DNA from: Micromonospora sp. WMMA1363
GTDB taxonomy: Bacteria; Actinomycetota; Actinomycetes; Mycobacteriales; Micromonosporaceae
Reading direction: 5' to 3'
Length of the DNA: 64,000 nt
Assembly: GCF_030345795.1 (NCBI RefSeq)
Contig: NZ_JAUALB010000001.1
Coordinates: 739,001 to 803,000, forward strand
Position 1 is the stretch's first letter; every line of letters starts with the position of its first letter. A program made the position numbers and the translations under genes. A model generated the notes under the pieces. That model was not told where the DNA came from. It searched no databases and saw only the letters and a list, made by a program, of their open reading frames with translations. Shown here piece by piece: positions 9,144 through 17,800 of this stretch.

Positions 9144-10105
9144 GTGGTCGGTTCGTCGCTCATCGCTGCGGCGGCGTGGGCGAGCGTTGGCGGATCGGCG
9201 CCCCGCCGGGCGCAGGTGAGCGCGGCAACGGTGCTGGCCAGGTCGAGGACCTGTCGCCACTGCTCCGGGGCGACGGCCGTGAGGCGGGCGCCGGGTCGGT
9301 CCCCCAGCGCTCCGACGTCGGCGAGGGCTGCGAGTAGGCCCCCGGTGAACGCGTCGCCGGCCCCGACGGTGTCGACCACGTCGACCCGCCTGGCTGGCTG
9401 CCGGTACAACCGGCCGTCCGGCGCGAGCAGGCAACTACCCACGGCGCCCAGCGTCACCACCGAACAGGCCGCTCCCGCCGCACGCCAGTCGGCCATGACC
9501 TCCTCAACAGCGCGGCCCGGGTAGAGCCAGCCGAGGTCCTCCTCGCTCGCCTTGACGATATGAGCGGACCGTACCTGCCGCTCGACCCGCTGCCGCTCAC
9601 CGTCGCGATCGGCGACGATGGACGGGCGCAGATTGAGATCGATCGACAGGGTGAGCGCACCGCGTCGTCTTTCCCGGGCGAAGAGGTCTTCCAGGACCGT
9701 CGCGCCGGGTGGGAGGGCGAGTGCCAGTGAGCCAGAGTGCAGGGCGGTGACCGGTGCGGCGGCCAGGTTCGGTAGTTCCGACGCGGTCCACTGCCAGTCG
9801 GCGGTGCCGTTCAGGTAGCACTGGTAGCTGGCCTGACCGGAGTCGTCGAGCGTGGCGACCGCCAGCGAGGTCGGCTCGTCAGCGGACACCGCCCAGGCCA
9901 GGTCGACCCCGTTGTCCCGCAGGTGGGCCCCGATCCGCTGGCCGAAACCGTCGCCGCTGAGCCGGGCGAGCAGACGGACCGGCTGCTCCAGCCGGGCCAG
10001 GGCCAGTGCGACGTTGGCCGGCGAGCCGCCTGGTACGGCGCGATAGCCACCCACCCTGTCCTCGGCGACCAGGTCGACAAGTGCCTCACCGATGACCGCG
10101 ATCAC
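9137..10105 (-). CDS. PfkB-family carbohydrate kinase (probable fructokinase)
   Basis: This 322-aa ribokinase-fold sugar kinase has the N-terminal signature GGSPANVALALARL (around residues 26-39) and the C-terminal DTVGAGDAFTGGLLAAL (around residue 243), whose Asp is the catalytic base and whose Gly-rich turn forms the anion hole. The start overlaps the stop of the upstream AGE-family gene by 4 bp. With an isomerase directly upstream, the simplest reading is phosphorylation of fructose to fructose 6-phosphate after mannose isomerisation. A 2-keto-sugar-acid or other hexose substrate cannot be excluded from sequence. Confidence 0.88.
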   Translation of the reverse strand: MIAVIGEALVDLVAEDRVGGYRAVPGGSPANVALALARLEQPVRLLARLSGDGFGQRIGAHLRDNGVDLAWAVSADEPTSLAVATLDDSGQASYQCYLNGTADWQWTASELPNLAAAPVTALHSGSLALALPPGATVLEDLFARERRRGALTLSIDLNLRPSIVADRDGERQRVERQVRSAHIVKASEEDLGWLYPGRAVEEVMADWRAAGAACSVVTLGAVGSCLLAPDGRLYRQPARRVDVVDTVGAGDAFTGGLLAALADVGALGDRPGARLTAVAPEQWRQVLDLASTVAALTCARRGADPPTLAHAAAAMSDEPTTH

Positions 10106-11379
10106 CGGTTCACCTCCTCGGGATTCGCTGGCACGGGGTCATAGAGACCCGCGAGGCTCGGCGCGATCGGTGACTGGGACAGGAGCACGGCCTGGTATGC
10201 GTGGTAGAAGTCGGGCCGGCCGTGCCAGACCATGCTCGACGGCCGGTTGGCCTCGTCCAGTTCGTGACGCCAGTGTCCGGTGGCCTTGTCGATCAGGTGG
10301 CGGACCGCGTAGTCCCAGAAGACGTGGTACCAGTGCTCGTAGAACTCGTCGCCGGTGCGACGCCACAGCGTGGCCGCGGCCCCGATCGCCTCGGCCAGGA
10401 CCCAGTGCATCCGGGACCGGACGACCGGCCGGTCCGCCCAGTCAAGGGTGTAGACGAACCCGTCCGCCCCGTCGGCCGCCCAGCCTCGGGCGACCGCGGC
10501 GGCGAACAGCGCACGGGCGTCGTCGAGCAGCCAGTGGGGCGGTGCCGTGAGAGCGGTCTCGAGGTGAAGCAGCAGTCGAGACCACTCCAACCAGTGGCCG
10601 ACCGTGGACCCGTATGGCCGGAAGGGGTCCGCAGGGCGGTCCAGGTTGTAGTCCAACCGGGGTTCCCAGGCGGAGGTGAAGTGTTCCGGCAGCCGCCAGT
10701 CGTGACGGGCGGCCACGTCGTGCACCAGGTGGGCGCAGATCGTCAGGGCGCGTTGCGCCCAGCGGCGGTCCCCGGTGACGTCGCCGGCGGCCAGGAACGC
10801 CTCAACCATGTGCATGCTGCTGTTCGCGCCCCGGTAGGGCTCTGACTCGGACCAGTCCCGGTTCCAGGATTCGCGGGTGCGCCCGACGGTCTCGTCCCAG
10901 AACCGGTCGTTCACCACGTTGAGAACCTCGTCCAGCAGGTGCTCGGCACCCGGTCGGCCGGCGCGGGTCGCGCTGCTCGCGGCCAGCAGCACGAAGGCGT
11001 GCTCGTACGCGGACTTCCGGTCGGTGACCGGTTCGCCGCGCAGGTCCACCGCCCCGAACCAGCCGCCATGCCGCTCGTCGCGCAGCGAGCCGCGCAGCGT
11101 GGCGACGCCGTGATCGACCGCGTCGGCGGTGCCCGGGACCTGTCTGAGCTGGGCGAGGGCGAATACATGGGTCATCCGACAGGCGATCCACGTGTGGAGC
11201 GGCTCGCGTGGGTCGGGCTCGCCGCTGTCGGTCAACCACCAGAATCCTCCCTCGGGCCGGATCGAGGCGCGGGCGGCCCGGAGCAGCGCGTCGCCCTGCC
11301 CGGTGAGGAACAGTTGGTGGGGGGTGTGCTCGCCCGGACGGGTCGACACCGGTCGTCGGGTGGGGAGCTGTTCGGCCAT
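10102..11379 (-). CDS. AGE-family epimerase/isomerase (probable mannose isomerase)
   Basis: The protein is 425 aa and belongs to the N-acylglucosamine 2-epimerase superfamily ((alpha/alpha)6 barrel). Visible family segments are FWWLTDSGEPD and W-ACRMTH near the N-terminus, GGWFGAVD, DRKSAYEHAFVLLA, ANSSMHMVEAFLA and GHWLEWSRLLLHLE, which carry the conserved His and Glu/Arg residues. It starts 1 nt after the permease stop and overlaps the kinase gene. Members isomerise mannose to fructose, sulfoquinovose, cellobiose or ManNAc. A mannose to fructose role fits the GH92 enzyme and the kinase next door, but this is inference. Confidence 0.85.
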   Translation of the reverse strand: MAEQLPTRRPVSTRPGEHTPHQLFLTGQGDALLRAARASIRPEGGFWWLTDSGEPDPREPLHTWIACRMTHVFALAQLRQVPGTADAVDHGVATLRGSLRDERHGGWFGAVDLRGEPVTDRKSAYEHAFVLLAASSATRAGRPGAEHLLDEVLNVVNDRFWDETVGRTRESWNRDWSESEPYRGANSSMHMVEAFLAAGDVTGDRRWAQRALTICAHLVHDVAARHDWRLPEHFTSAWEPRLDYNLDRPADPFRPYGSTVGHWLEWSRLLLHLETALTAPPHWLLDDARALFAAAVARGWAADGADGFVYTLDWADRPVVRSRMHWVLAEAIGAAATLWRRTGDEFYEHWYHVFWDYAVRHLIDKATGHWRHELDEANRPSSMVWHGRPDFYHAYQAVLLSQSPIAPSLAGLYDPVPANPEEVNR

Positions 11380-11380
11380 G

Positions 11381-12280
11381 TCAGCTTTTCACCGAGCCCG
11401 CCATGAGGCCACCGATGAACCAGCGGCCCAGTAGCACGTACACCACCAGCGTCGGCAGCGAGGTGATCAGCGCTCCGGCCATCGAGGCGGCGTAGTCGGG
11501 TGATTGGGCGCCCGCGAGTGCGTTCAGCGCGATCGTGATCGGCCCGTTGCGCGTGTTGGACAGGAAGATGGCGAACAGGTAGTCGTTCCACGCGGAGGTG
11601 AACTGCCAGATCACGGCTACCACGAAGCCCGGAATCGACACCGGCAGGATGATCGACCAAAAGGTGCGGAGGAGACCCGCGCCGTCGACCCAGGCGGCCT
11701 CGATCAGCTCCACCGGCACGGTTGTGGCGTAGTAGTTGCGGAAGATGAGCGTGCAGATCGGGATGCCGTAGATGCAGTGCACGAAGATCAGCGTGGGGAT
11801 GCCCGGCGGGACTCCGAGGGTGGTGACGACCTCCCGCAGCGGAATCATCACGGCCTGGTAGGGGATGAACATTCCGAACAGGATCAGCGTGAAGACGATG
11901 TCCGCGCCGGGGAACCGCCATCGGGACAGTACGAGTCCGTTGGCCGCACCGATCAGGGAGGAGATGAGCGCGACCGGTATGGCGAGCTGGAACGTCCGGA
12001 CGAACGACGGGCCCAGGGATGCCCACGCCTTCGCCCAGGAGTCGGTGGTCCAGCGATCGGGCAGGTTCCACTGCCCGCTCACCCCGATGTCGGAACCTGA
12101 CTTGAAGCTGGTCACGACGAGGACGTACGCCGGCAACAGCACGATGAGCAGGAAGAACAGCAACAGCGCGTACCGGATGGTCCGGGCGATCGTAGCTCCG
12201 GCGGTGGGGCTTGGGCGGCGCACCCGGGACGGCGACGCGACGGTCGGTGGAGGTGTGCGCTGGATGGTGGTGCCGGTCAC
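11381..12280 (-). CDS. Carbohydrate ABC transporter permease (MalG-type)
   Basis: The protein is 299 aa from GTG 12280 (GGAGCGA upstream), and its start overlaps the other permease's stop. About six membrane segments are visible, the first near residues 33-53 (YALLLFFLLIVLLPAYVLVV). The cytoplasmic EAA loop EAAWVDGAGLLRTFWSIILP, which contacts the ATPase, is typical of the CUT1 family. No ATPase gene lies nearby, so the importer probably uses a shared MsiK-like ATPase encoded elsewhere, as is common in actinomycetes. The substrate is inferred as a manno-oligosaccharide. Confidence 0.92.
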   Translation of the reverse strand: MTGTTIQRTPPPTVASPSRVRRPSPTAGATIARTIRYALLLFFLLIVLLPAYVLVVTSFKSGSDIGVSGQWNLPDRWTTDSWAKAWASLGPSFVRTFQLAIPVALISSLIGAANGLVLSRWRFPGADIVFTLILFGMFIPYQAVMIPLREVVTTLGVPPGIPTLIFVHCIYGIPICTLIFRNYYATTVPVELIEAAWVDGAGLLRTFWSIILPVSIPGFVVAVIWQFTSAWNDYLFAIFLSNTRNGPITIALNALAGAQSPDYAASMAGALITSLPTLVVYVLLGRWFIGGLMAGSVKS

Positions 12281-13173
12281 GAACGTCGCTCCGTTCTCAT
12301 CGTATGCACCAGGTACGGCACGATGACCACGGCAACCAGCAGCAACAGGATCACCGAGACCGCCGAGGCCTTGGCGTAGTCGCTGGTCAACAGGGTTTGC
12401 CAGACGTAGACGGCCGGTACCTCGGTCAGCCACTGGGCGCCGGAGACTGACATGATCAGGTCGAACATCTTCATCGACATGTGTCCGACGATGATCAACG
12501 CAGACAACGCCACCGGTGTCAGTTGCGGGAAGATGACGTGTCGGTAGAGCTGGAAGGTGCTGACGCCGTCGACTGCGGCGGCCTCGCGCAGCTCGGCGGG
12601 GATGCCCCGGAACCCGGCGAGGAACAGTGCCATGACGTAGCCGGAGAGCTGCCAGATCGCCGGCACCGCCATCGCGGCCATGCCCCATTCCGGATCGGTC
12701 CACCAGGGATTCTGCAGGAAGTCGAGGTGGAGCTGCGCGAAGATGGCGTTCAGCCCGCCGGCGTCGTCGCCCTGGGCCGAGTTCATCAGCCATCGCCAGA
12801 CCACTCCGGAGGCGACGAACGAGACGGCCATGGGAAACAGGTAGACGGTCCGGAAGACGCCTTCCGCCCGGACCCCGCGTTCCAGCAGGAATGCCCAGAG
12901 CAGGCCGAGCAGCATCGTGCCGAGCAGGAACACGACGGTGAAGATCAGCAGGTTCCGCAACGAGTGCAGGAAGCGGCCGTTGATGTCATCGGTGAACAGG
13001 TTGGCGTAGTTGTCGAGCCCGACGAACCCGTCCGACTCCGCGGCGGTGTGCCGGTCCGACATCGAGACCTTGATCGTCCAGCCGATGAGGCCGTAGACGA
13101 ACACTCCAAGCAGGAGTAGCGAGGGGGAGATCAGCAACAGGCCGGGTCCCCATCGTCTGACGCGAGTATGCAT
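12277..13173 (-). CDS. Carbohydrate ABC transporter permease (MalF-type)
   Basis: The protein is 298 aa, with AGGAA before ATG. It has a hydrophobic N-terminal segment (LLLISPSLLLLGVFVYGLIG), about six transmembrane helices and the EAA loop EAAAVDGVSTFQLYRHVIFP. It pairs with the MalG-type permease immediately downstream and the lipoprotein binding subunit immediately upstream. It is part of one minus-strand operon: binding protein, two permeases, isomerase, kinase. Confidence 0.93.
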   Translation of the reverse strand: MHTRVRRWGPGLLLISPSLLLLGVFVYGLIGWTIKVSMSDRHTAAESDGFVGLDNYANLFTDDINGRFLHSLRNLLIFTVVFLLGTMLLGLLWAFLLERGVRAEGVFRTVYLFPMAVSFVASGVVWRWLMNSAQGDDAGGLNAIFAQLHLDFLQNPWWTDPEWGMAAMAVPAIWQLSGYVMALFLAGFRGIPAELREAAAVDGVSTFQLYRHVIFPQLTPVALSALIIVGHMSMKMFDLIMSVSGAQWLTEVPAVYVWQTLLTSDYAKASAVSVILLLLVAVVIVPYLVHTMRTERRS

Positions 13174-13284
13174 GGCAGATTCCTGTGCGGGTGCGGGCGG
13201 GCCGGTACGTCGACGAGGCCGGTAACCGCACGGTCGGGTGGGTCACACCACGGCCGTGCGGCTACCGGGGCCGGCGGTTCGTTT

Positions 13285-14544
13285 CTAGTTCTTGCCGAAC
13301 TGAGCGGCGGCGGCGGCCATTGCCTTCTGCAACCCCGCCACGTCCTGGTCGCTGGAGAACTTGCCGATCGCGGAGTTCGCCGCCTCGCCGAAGCCCTGCG
13401 AGCAGGCGGCACCGTGGGCGCACGACGGCACCTGCTTGGCGGTCTTCCATGCCTTGATCGCGGACTGCTGGTAAACGGGGTAGTCGGACTCGGTCACGTC
13501 GGTACGAGCGGGAATGGAGCCCTTCTTGATGTTGAACGCCTGCTGTCCCTCGGCACTGCCGACGGTCTTCAGCCAGCACTTGGTGCCCTCAGCGTTCTTG
13601 GCGTCCTTGGGAAGCACGAACGAGTCGGCGAGCCACTGGAAGGTGTCTCCGTTACCCGGGAACGCGACGTAGCCGTAGTCGGTGAATCCCTTGGCGTCGA
13701 AGTCGGCCGGGGCCCAGTCACCCATCAGGAAGAAGCCGGCCTTGCCGTCCTTGAGGAGCTTCCCGGCGTCGGTCCAGTCGAACGTGTCCCGGTCCGCGTT
13801 GGTGTAGGTGAGCAGCCGCTTGTAGTCCTCGATGCCTTTGGTGACCTCGGGGCTGTTCCAGTCGGTGTCACCGTTCCACAGACCGGTGAACTGTTCCGCG
13901 CCGAGGTCGCTGATCAGGACGGCCTCGAGCAGCATCAGCTGGGTCCAGTCCTTGCCGACCGCCAGGGGCGTGCCGACGCCCTTGGCCTTGAGCGCGTCGA
14001 GTGCGGTGAAGAAGTCCGCCATCGTCGTCGGTTCCGCCGGGACGCCGGCCTCGCTCAGGAGGGTCTTGTTCGTCCAGAGCACGTTCGCCCGGTGGATGTT
14101 CGCCGGCACAGAGTAGATTTTGCCGTCCACGGTCAGATTGTCGATCAGGCCCGGCGGGAGCGCCTCGCTGAGGCCCCACTCCTTGTACAGGCCGCTGAGA
14201 TCCTCGACCTGGCCGGCCGCGATGTAGTCCGACAGTTCGGCGCCCGCGTGGGCCTGGAAGGTGTCCGGCGCGTCGCCCTGCTGCAGCCGGGACGCCAACA
14301 CCTGTTTGGCGTTCGACCCCGCGCCACCGGCAACGGCGCCGTTGACGAACGAGTAGTCACCGCACTGGGTGCCGAAGGTGGCCACCAGTCCGTCGAGTCC
14401 GGCCTTCTCGCCTCCGTCGGCCCACCAGGTGAAGACCTCGACGTCCTTCTGGTCGGCGCCGCTGTCGGCGCCGCCGCACGCGGCGGGCGACAGCAGCGCG
14501 AGCGCCCCAACCGCGGCGACGGCTGCCCTTCGCACCTTGCCCAT
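13285..14544 (-). CDS. Extracellular sugar-binding lipoprotein of carbohydrate ABC importer
   Basis: The protein is 419 aa from ATG 14544, chosen because GGGAGGAAGC sits just upstream; the frame is also open to 14589. The signal peptide is MGKVRRAAVAAVGALALLSP with lipobox P-A-A-C (Cys around residue 23), then an acidic linker and a family 1 solute-binding fold (VEVFTWWADGGEKAGLDGL, VNGAVAGGAGSNAKQ). It is the first gene of the importer/isomerase/kinase operon. A LacI-type palindrome lies 24 nt upstream of the start, which fits repression by the nearby LacI protein. Confidence 0.92.
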   Translation of the reverse strand: MGKVRRAAVAAVGALALLSPAACGGADSGADQKDVEVFTWWADGGEKAGLDGLVATFGTQCGDYSFVNGAVAGGAGSNAKQVLASRLQQGDAPDTFQAHAGAELSDYIAAGQVEDLSGLYKEWGLSEALPPGLIDNLTVDGKIYSVPANIHRANVLWTNKTLLSEAGVPAEPTTMADFFTALDALKAKGVGTPLAVGKDWTQLMLLEAVLISDLGAEQFTGLWNGDTDWNSPEVTKGIEDYKRLLTYTNADRDTFDWTDAGKLLKDGKAGFFLMGDWAPADFDAKGFTDYGYVAFPGNGDTFQWLADSFVLPKDAKNAEGTKCWLKTVGSAEGQQAFNIKKGSIPARTDVTESDYPVYQQSAIKAWKTAKQVPSCAHGAACSQGFGEAANSAIGKFSSDQDVAGLQKAMAAAAAQFGKN

Positions 14545-14567
14545 GCTTCCTCCCGCTGTGTCGGTAT

Positions 14568-14579
14568 GACATCGTTGTC
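14568..14579. promoter_or_regulatory. LacI-type operator, importer side
   Basis: GACATCGTTGTC is a near-palindrome with GACA/TGTC arms around a TCGT centre. It matches the second site in the same region except in the centre and lies 24 nt upstream of the binding-protein start. Confidence 0.65.
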
Positions 14580-14764
14580 TCGAGGTCACTCACCCTCCTG
14601 CCCGCGCTGAGGTCCCGTCAATATTGCCCTGGTAACGAAACAATAACGACCATGTTTCGGGCGACTGGGCAGGCGCTGGTTGATCTCACGGTGGGCGCCA
14701 GCGCGTTGTCCCGAGTGTCGATCTGGGCGCCACCCGATTGATCACCCCTGCCGTACTTGATGTT

Positions 14765-14776
14765 GACAACGTTGTC
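14765..14776. promoter_or_regulatory. LacI-type operator, GH92 side
   Basis: GACAACGTTGTC is a perfect 12-bp palindrome with central CG, as in LacI/GalR operators. It lies 79 nt upstream of the GH92 start, within TTGACAACGTTGTCGC. Confidence 0.7.
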
Positions 14777-14854
14777 GCCCGCACGACACGCTTGCGCAAT
14801 CTCCATCCGAGCGTGGCCCCCATCACGTTCGGCCGACCCCCGGGAGGACCTCAC

Positions 14855-17800
14855 GTGGGCAGACACAGAGTGGCGATCGCAACCGCGCTCGCTGTTGGCC
14901 TGGCGGTTTCGGCCACGGCGCTGCCGGCGGCGGCGGCGCCGACGCCCGACACCGACTTCTTCTCCTCGTTCGAAACCGACGACCCGCCGCTGACGTGGAC
15001 CAACGTCGTGGAAACGGATGCAGGCGGACGTCCCAAGATGTCCGGCGTCACCGGACGACCGCAGTCCGGCGGTATCCCTGGCAACATCAGTGACAAGATC
15101 ATCGAGGTCACCGCCAACGGCGACAACCCCCCGAACGAAACCGTCCAGCGCGTCGTCGACGGCGACGAGAACACCAAGTGGCTGGTGTTCGAATCCACCG
15201 GCTGGGTGCAGGTCCGGCTCGACACACCCGTGGCCGTGGTGCACTACGCGCTCACCTCCGCCAACGACGTACCGGACCGTGACCCCAAGGACTGGACGCT
15301 GCAGGCCTCGACCGATGGCCAGACCTGGGTCACGCTCGACACCCGGACCGGTCAGGACTTCACCGACCGGTACCAGACCAAGGAGTACCGGTTCAGCAAC
15401 GACACCGAGTTCCTCCACTACCGTCTGAACGTCACGGCCAACCACGGAACGGACATCGTCCAGCTGGCGGAACTGCAGCTGTCGGACGGTGACACCACCC
15501 CCAAACCGCCGGCACCCATGTACAGCCTCGTCGACAACGGTCCGGGTGGGAGCCCCACCGCCAAGGCCAACGCCGGTTGGAGCGGGCGGCACGCGCTGCG
15601 GTACTCAGGCGGACAGACCGTCGACGGACGTGGGTACGCCTACAACAAGGTCTTCGACGTCGACATCGCGGTCACGGCGCACAGCGAACTGTCGTACCTG
15701 GTCTTCCCGGAGCTGACCCAGAGCGATCTCGACTATCCGAGCACCTACGCCGCGGTCGACCTGGCCTTCGACGACGGGACGTACCTCAGCGACCTCGGCG
15801 CGGTCGACCAGTACGGCTTCGGTCTCAGCCCACAGGCGCAAGGCGCCAGCAAGTCGCTCTACGCCGATCAGTGGAACCTCAAGCGATCGTCCATCGGTAA
15901 GGTGGCCGCCGGCAAGCGGATCGACCGGATTCTGGTCGCCTACGACAGCACAACAGGCACCGGCTCGTTCAAGGGCTGGGTGGACGACATCCGGGTGACC
16001 GGGAACCCGAAGCGGGCCACCTACGACCGTCTCTCCGACTACGCGCTGACCACCCGGGGCACGAACTCCACCGCCGACTTCTCCAGGGGTAACACCTTCC
16101 CGGCGACAGCGGTACCGCACGGCTTCAACTTCTGGACGCCGATGACCAACGCCGGCTCGACCAGCTGGCTCTACCAGTACCAGCGCGACAACAACGCCGA
16201 CAACCGACCGGCGATCCAGGCGTTCACCGCCAGCCACGAGCCGAGCCCGTGGATGGGTGACCGGCAGACCTTCCAGGTCATGCCGTCCGCGGCGACCGGG
16301 CAACCGAACGCCAGCCGGTCCGTCCGCGCGTTGTCCTTCGACCACGCCAACGAGGTGGCGAAACCCCACTACTACGGGGTGACCTTCGACAACGGGCTCA
16401 AGACCGAGATCGCTCCCACCGACCACGCCGCCATGTTCCGGTTCACCTTCACCGGGGAACGGGGCAACCTGATCTTTGACAACATCAACAACCAGGGCGG
16501 CCTGACCGTCAACGGGGACGGCACCGTCACCGGCTTCTCCGACGCCAGGCTGGGCGGCGGCGCGACCCGCATGTTCGTCTACGGCAGCGTGGACCGACCC
16601 GTCGTCGCCCACGGCAAGCTGACCGGCGGCGGCGGCAGCAACGTGACCGGTTACCTGGCCTTCGACACCTCGACGTCGAAGTCGGTGACACTGCGGATCG
16701 CGACCTCGCTGATCTCCGTTGACCAGGCTCGGAAGAACCTGGGGCTGGAGATCGCCGACGGGGACACCTTCGACGCCGTTCGCGCCCGCGCCCAGCGTCT
16801 CTGGGACGACAAGCTCAAGGTCATCGAGGTCGAAGGCGCCAGCGAAGAGCAACTCGTGACGCTGTACTCCAATCTCTACCGGCTGTTCCTCTACCCGAAC
16901 TCCGCCCACGAGAACGTCGGAACCGCCAGCGCTCCCGTGTGGAAACACGCGGTGCAGTCGTCCACCTCGGGCACCATCCCACCGGGAACCACCCCGACCG
17001 AAACCGGTGCGGACGTCGTGGACGGCAAGGTGTACGTCAACAACGGCTTCTGGGACACCTACCGCACCACCTGGCCGGCGTACACGTTGTTCAGCTCCGA
17101 CACCGCCGGCGAACTCGTCGACGGGTTCGTCCAGCAGTACAAGGACGGCGGGTGGGTGTCGCGGTGGTCGGCTCCGGGTTACTCGAATCTGATGACCGGC
17201 ACCAGCTCGGACGTGTCATTCGCCGACGCGTACGTCAAGGGGGTGCGCAACTTCGACGTGCGCGCCGCGTACGACGCAGCGGTGCGCAACGCCACCGTCG
17301 TACCGCCGGGCAACCCCAACAACAGCAGCGTCGGCCGGAAGGGTCTGCAGGACTCGATCTTCCGCGGGTACACGCCGTCGACAGTCTCCGAGGGCGTGTC
17401 CTGGGCGCTGGAGGGCTACATCAACGACTTCGGCATCGCGAACATGGCAGCCGAACTCGCTGACGACCCGGCGACCCCGGAAGCTGAGCGGTCCCGCTAC
17501 CGGGAGGAGGAGAAGTACTTCCGCAGCCGGGCGCTGAACTACGTGCACATGTTCGATCCGAACATCGAGTTCTTCCAGGGCCGCGACCGGTCCGGGCAGT
17601 GGAAGTCGACACCGGAGGCCTACGAGCCGCACGTGTGGGGGCACCACCACGACTACACCGAGACCAACGGGTGGAACTTCGCCTTCCACGTCCCGCACGA
17701 CGGCCAGGGCCTCGCCAATCTGTACGGGGGCCGCGAGGCGCTGGCAGAGAAGCTGGACGAGTTCTTCGCCACGCCGGAGACCGGGACCTTCCCCGGATCG

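Larger units (their letters stand above)
14545..14854. other. Divergent regulatory region of the mannose module
   Basis: These 310 bp separate the leftward importer operon from the rightward GH92 gene. The region contains two LacI-type palindromes (14568-14579 and 14765-14776) and an AT-richer patch around 14618-14655. No coding potential was seen. Confidence 0.6.
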